Positions 61,771-64,000 of a DNA stretch of 64,000 nucleotides are shown here, one piece after another; the first letter of the stretch is position 1, and every line of letters starts with the position of its first letter. This stretch comes from Pseudomonas mendocina (GTDB taxonomy: Bacteria; Pseudomonadota; Gammaproteobacteria; Pseudomonadales; Pseudomonadaceae): positions 620,001 through 684,000 of the forward strand of contig NZ_LR134290.1 in the NCBI RefSeq assembly GCF_900636545.1, read 5' to 3'. The notes beneath the pieces are model-generated. The model was not told the DNA's origin. It searched no databases and saw nothing but the letters and a program-made list of their open reading frames with translations. Made by a program: the position numbers and the translations under genes.

Positions 61771-63312
61771 TTACGCATACAGCCTCCAGTGCTGGGCACG
61801 GATACGTTCCAGGCACAGGCGCAGCTCGCCTTCCAGCGCGCGATCTTCGATCACCGGCGGGAAGTCGCTGGCCAGTTGCTCGCGCATCGCCGCCAGCGGC
61901 GCCGGGATGTCGCGCTTGCCGGCGCGCTCGCGTAGCCAGACGCCCTGGTTGGCCGCCAGCAAGGTGGCGGCGGCGACTTGCTCGGTCAGCTCCAGGCTGC
62001 GTAGTGCATCACGGGCGGCGATGGTGCCCATGCTCACCTTGTCCTGGTTGTGGCACTCGGTGGAGCGCGAGAACACGCTGGCCGGCAGGGTGTTCTTCAG
62101 CGCTTCGGCGGTCCAGGCGCTGGCACCGATCTGCACGGCCTTGAAGCCGTGGTTGATCATCGCCGTCTCGACTGGCGCGCCGGACAGGTTGCTCGGCAGG
62201 CCGTGGTTGTAGCGCGTGTCGACCAGCAGGGCAAGCTGACGGTCGAGCAGGTCGGCGACGTTACCGACCAGGTTCTTCAGGCTATCCATGGCGAAGGCGA
62301 TATGCCCGCCATAGAAGTGGCCGCCGTGCAGGGTGCGCTCGGTCTCGGCATCGAACAGCGGGTTGTCGTTGGCGCTGTTGAGTTCGGTCTCGATGAACTG
62401 GCGCAGCAGGCCCAGACTGTCGGCCAGCACGCCGAGCACGTGCGGCGCGCAGCGGATCGAATAACGATCCTGCAGGCGATGCAGCGGCGGCAACGGCGCT
62501 TCGACGGCCAGATCCTGGCGAATCCAGGCGGCGACCTGGGTCTGGCCCGGGTGCGGTTTGGCGGCGAACAGGCGCTCGTCGAAGTGCTCCGGGTTGCCTT
62601 CCAGCGCGATTACGTTGAGCGCGGTGATGCGCGTTGCCAGTTTCAGCAGGTAGTCGGCGCGGGCGTAGGCCAGGCAGGCCAGGGCTGTCATCACCGCGGT
62701 GCCGTTCATCAGTGCCAGAGCTTCCTTCGGGCGCAGGGTCAGCGGCGTCCAGCCGAGTTCTTCATGCACCTCGGCGGCGCTGCGACGTTCACCCTTGTAC
62801 AGCACCTCGCGCTCACCGCTGAGGGTGGCGGCGACGTAGGACAGCGGCGTGAGGTCGCCGCTGGCGCCGACCGAGCCTTCTTCCGGGATCAAGGGCAGCA
62901 CGTCATGGTCGATGAACGCCTGGATACGCTCCAGCAGTTCCACGCGCACCCCGGACACACCGTGGCACAGCGACTGCAAGCGGGCAGCGAGCACGGCGCG
63001 GGTACTTGGCGCGTCGAGCAGCTTGCCCAGGCCGCAGCCGTGGAAGGTGAACAGGTGCTTGGGCAGCGCCTCGACCTGATGCAATGGCACCGCGACCACG
63101 CAGGAGTCGCCGTAGCCGGTGGTGACCCCGTAGATCACGCCTTCCTTATCCAGCAGGGTGTCGAGGAAGCGTGCGCCCTTGGCGATCTTTTCCCGGTAGG
63201 CGGCATCGTCCTGCAGCTGGGCATGGGCCTTGCGCTGCGACAGGGCTACGATGTTCTCGATGGTCAGGGCGCGCTCGCCGAAGATCACCGGCTCAGGCTG
63301 GTATGTCGTCAT
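61771..63312 (-). CDS. aromatic amino acid ammonia-lyase (HAL/TAL family)
   Basis: MIO-dependent lyase, 513 aa from the ATG at 63312. The cofactor-forming Ala-Ser-Gly is in GSVGASGDLTPLS. TGYGDS and the GNPEHFDERL, RYSIRCAPHVLG, NSANDNPLF and NHGFKAVQ blocks are typical. The selectivity pair at the usual position (LFTFHGCGLG) reads Phe-His, unlike Ser-His of histidine lyases, His-Leu of tyrosine lyases or Phe-Leu of phenylalanine lyases. In this locus it should make a coumarate- or cinnamate-type starter from Tyr or Phe. It overlaps the upstream acyltransferase gene by 20 nt. Confidence 0.88.
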   Translation of the reverse strand: MTTYQPEPVIFGERALTIENIVALSQRKAHAQLQDDAAYREKIAKGARFLDTLLDKEGVIYGVTTGYGDSCVVAVPLHQVEALPKHLFTFHGCGLGKLLDAPSTRAVLAARLQSLCHGVSGVRVELLERIQAFIDHDVLPLIPEEGSVGASGDLTPLSYVAATLSGEREVLYKGERRSAAEVHEELGWTPLTLRPKEALALMNGTAVMTALACLAYARADYLLKLATRITALNVIALEGNPEHFDERLFAAKPHPGQTQVAAWIRQDLAVEAPLPPLHRLQDRYSIRCAPHVLGVLADSLGLLRQFIETELNSANDNPLFDAETERTLHGGHFYGGHIAFAMDSLKNLVGNVADLLDRQLALLVDTRYNHGLPSNLSGAPVETAMINHGFKAVQIGASAWTAEALKNTLPASVFSRSTECHNQDKVSMGTIAARDALRSLELTEQVAAATLLAANQGVWLRERAGKRDIPAPLAAMREQLASDFPPVIEDRALEGELRLCLERIRAQHWRLYA

Positions 63313-64000
63313 CTCGCTTCCAGAAAGGGTAGAAGTTGAACCATTGTTGGGGGGCGTCCAGGCAGCGTTCGCCCAGGCGTTGCGCATAGAGTTGCGCCCA
63401 ATCTCGGATCACCTGATCGCGCTCGCTGCGCTTCCAGGTCACCGCGTCGGCGAAGTGCTCCAGGCGTACCTGGTAGCGGCCATCGATTTTCAGGCAGTGG
63501 ATTAGCTCGACCGGGCAATGCAGCAGGCCGGCCAGCAGCCAGGGGCCCTGGGGAAAGGCAGCCGGTAGGCCGAGAAAATCCACCACCACGCGGCGCCCGC
63601 CATGCAGGGGCACGCGATCACCGGCGATGGCCAGCCATTCTCCGCGTTCCAGGCGTTCGGCCAGTTGCAGCATGATCGCCGGGTCCAGTTCGCTGACCTG
63701 GATCAGGCGCAGATTGCTGGCGCCAGACTCGCCCAGCAGGCGGTTGAAGCGCTCGGCATGCTTGGTGTGCACCAGCACGTTCATGCATACCTGCTCGCCG
63801 AGTTCGGCCAGGGCGCGGCAGACTTCCAGATTACCCAGGTGCGCGCCGACCAGCAGGCGTCCGCGACCACCTTTATGCAGTTGCCCACGAATGTCGTGGG
63901 GATCGTCCAGTTGCAACTGCTGCAGTGGCAAGCGGCCGTTCCAGACGTCGAGCTTGTCCAGCAGGCTGTCGGCGAAAGCGAAGAACTGTCGCAGCACCGA
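63293..64000 (-). CDS. lysophospholipid-type acyltransferase (LpxL/HtrB family), 5' end cut by the window
   Basis: About 235 codons visible, start beyond 64000. The catalytic motif H-x4-E is in LLVGAHLGNLEV, the second block AIAGDRVPLHGGRRV is the usual glycerol-binding region, and the C-terminus FNFYPFWKRDDD is that of LpxL-like enzymes. In aryl polyene and xanthomonadin loci a homologue, often fused to or next to a glycosyltransferase, attaches the polyene acid to a glycolipid. The fusion state cannot be seen here. Confidence 0.85.
   Translation of the reverse strand, partial: SVLRQFFAFADSLLDKLDVWNGRLPLQQLQLDDPHDIRGQLHKGGRGRLLVGAHLGNLEVCRALAELGEQVCMNVLVHTKHAERFNRLLGESGASNLRLIQVSELDPAIMLQLAERLERGEWLAIAGDRVPLHGGRRVVVDFLGLPAAFPQGPWLLAGLLHCPVELIHCLKIDGRYQVRLEHFADAVTWKRSERDQVIRDWAQLYAQRLGERCLDAPQQWFNFYPFWKRDDDIPA

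Overview
The window is a chromosomal segment of a GC-rich gamma-proteobacterium, almost certainly a Pseudomonas of the mendocina/oleovorans/pseudoalcaligenes type. The evidence is the gene order phaC1ZC2 - DUF971 - hslUV - SPOR - argS - priA - rpmE - nuclease - M48 protease - malic enzyme - ponA - pilMNOPQ - aroKB - SPOR/AAA - gltBD - hemE, which matches the corresponding stretch of Pseudomonas chromosomes as I remember it. No rRNA, tRNA, CRISPR array, transposase or phage gene was seen.

Positions 1-4350 hold the medium-chain-length polyhydroxyalkanoate locus on the minus strand (phaC1, phaZ, partial phaC2), with a -24/-12 (sigma-54) promoter in front of phaC1. Positions 4496-12127 hold housekeeping genes on the minus strand: DUF971, hslU, hslV, SPOR, argS and priA. 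hslV is bracketed by two copies of a MITE-like inverted-repeat element. Positions 12286-16131 run on the plus strand (rpmE, thermonuclease, M48 lipoprotein, malic enzyme). A 12.6-copy heptamer tandem repeat follows, then ponA on the minus strand. The type IV pilus operon pilMNOPQ (18900-23817) is visibly AT-richer than its surroundings from pilN on, and its secretin gene pilQ is broken by a frameshift at a run of nine G. aroK, aroB, a DamX-like protein with a (Ala-Pro)13 tract, gltB and gltD follow.

Between gltD and hemE, which adjoin in P. aeruginosa as I recall it, lies a cyanate-use module (33236-38985). It has a divergent sigma-54 activator (CynF-type), an ABC transporter (binding protein, permease, ATPase) and cyanase. 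Its intergenic region carries three 12-bp palindromes upstream of a -24/-12 promoter, a very readable candidate control region.

From 40709 to the end of the window lies a specialised-metabolite locus that combines dialkylresorcinol genes (DarA-like, DarB-like, BtrH-type) with an aryl polyene pathway. The aryl polyene part contains three active-looking ketosynthases, one cysteine-less ketosynthase-like partner, two hot-dog dehydratases, a ketoreductase, an ACP, a thioesterase, an aromatic amino acid ammonia-lyase, methyltransferases, an MMPL exporter, a LolA-like carrier, an ABC-2 exporter and an acyltransferase. This gene set resembles flexirubin/arcuflavin and xanthomonadin loci, so the predicted product is an aryl polyene pigment, possibly esterified to a dialkylresorcinol. 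A flavin enzyme with halogenase motifs (W-x-W-x-I-P and K-x-G-A-x-F) is part of it. Repeats have entered this locus: a MITE-like element ends on the halogenase stop codon, and a REP pair sits inside the signal-peptide coding region of the LolA-like gene. The cluster continues past position 64000, where an aromatic acid:ACP ligase and further ACPs would be expected.
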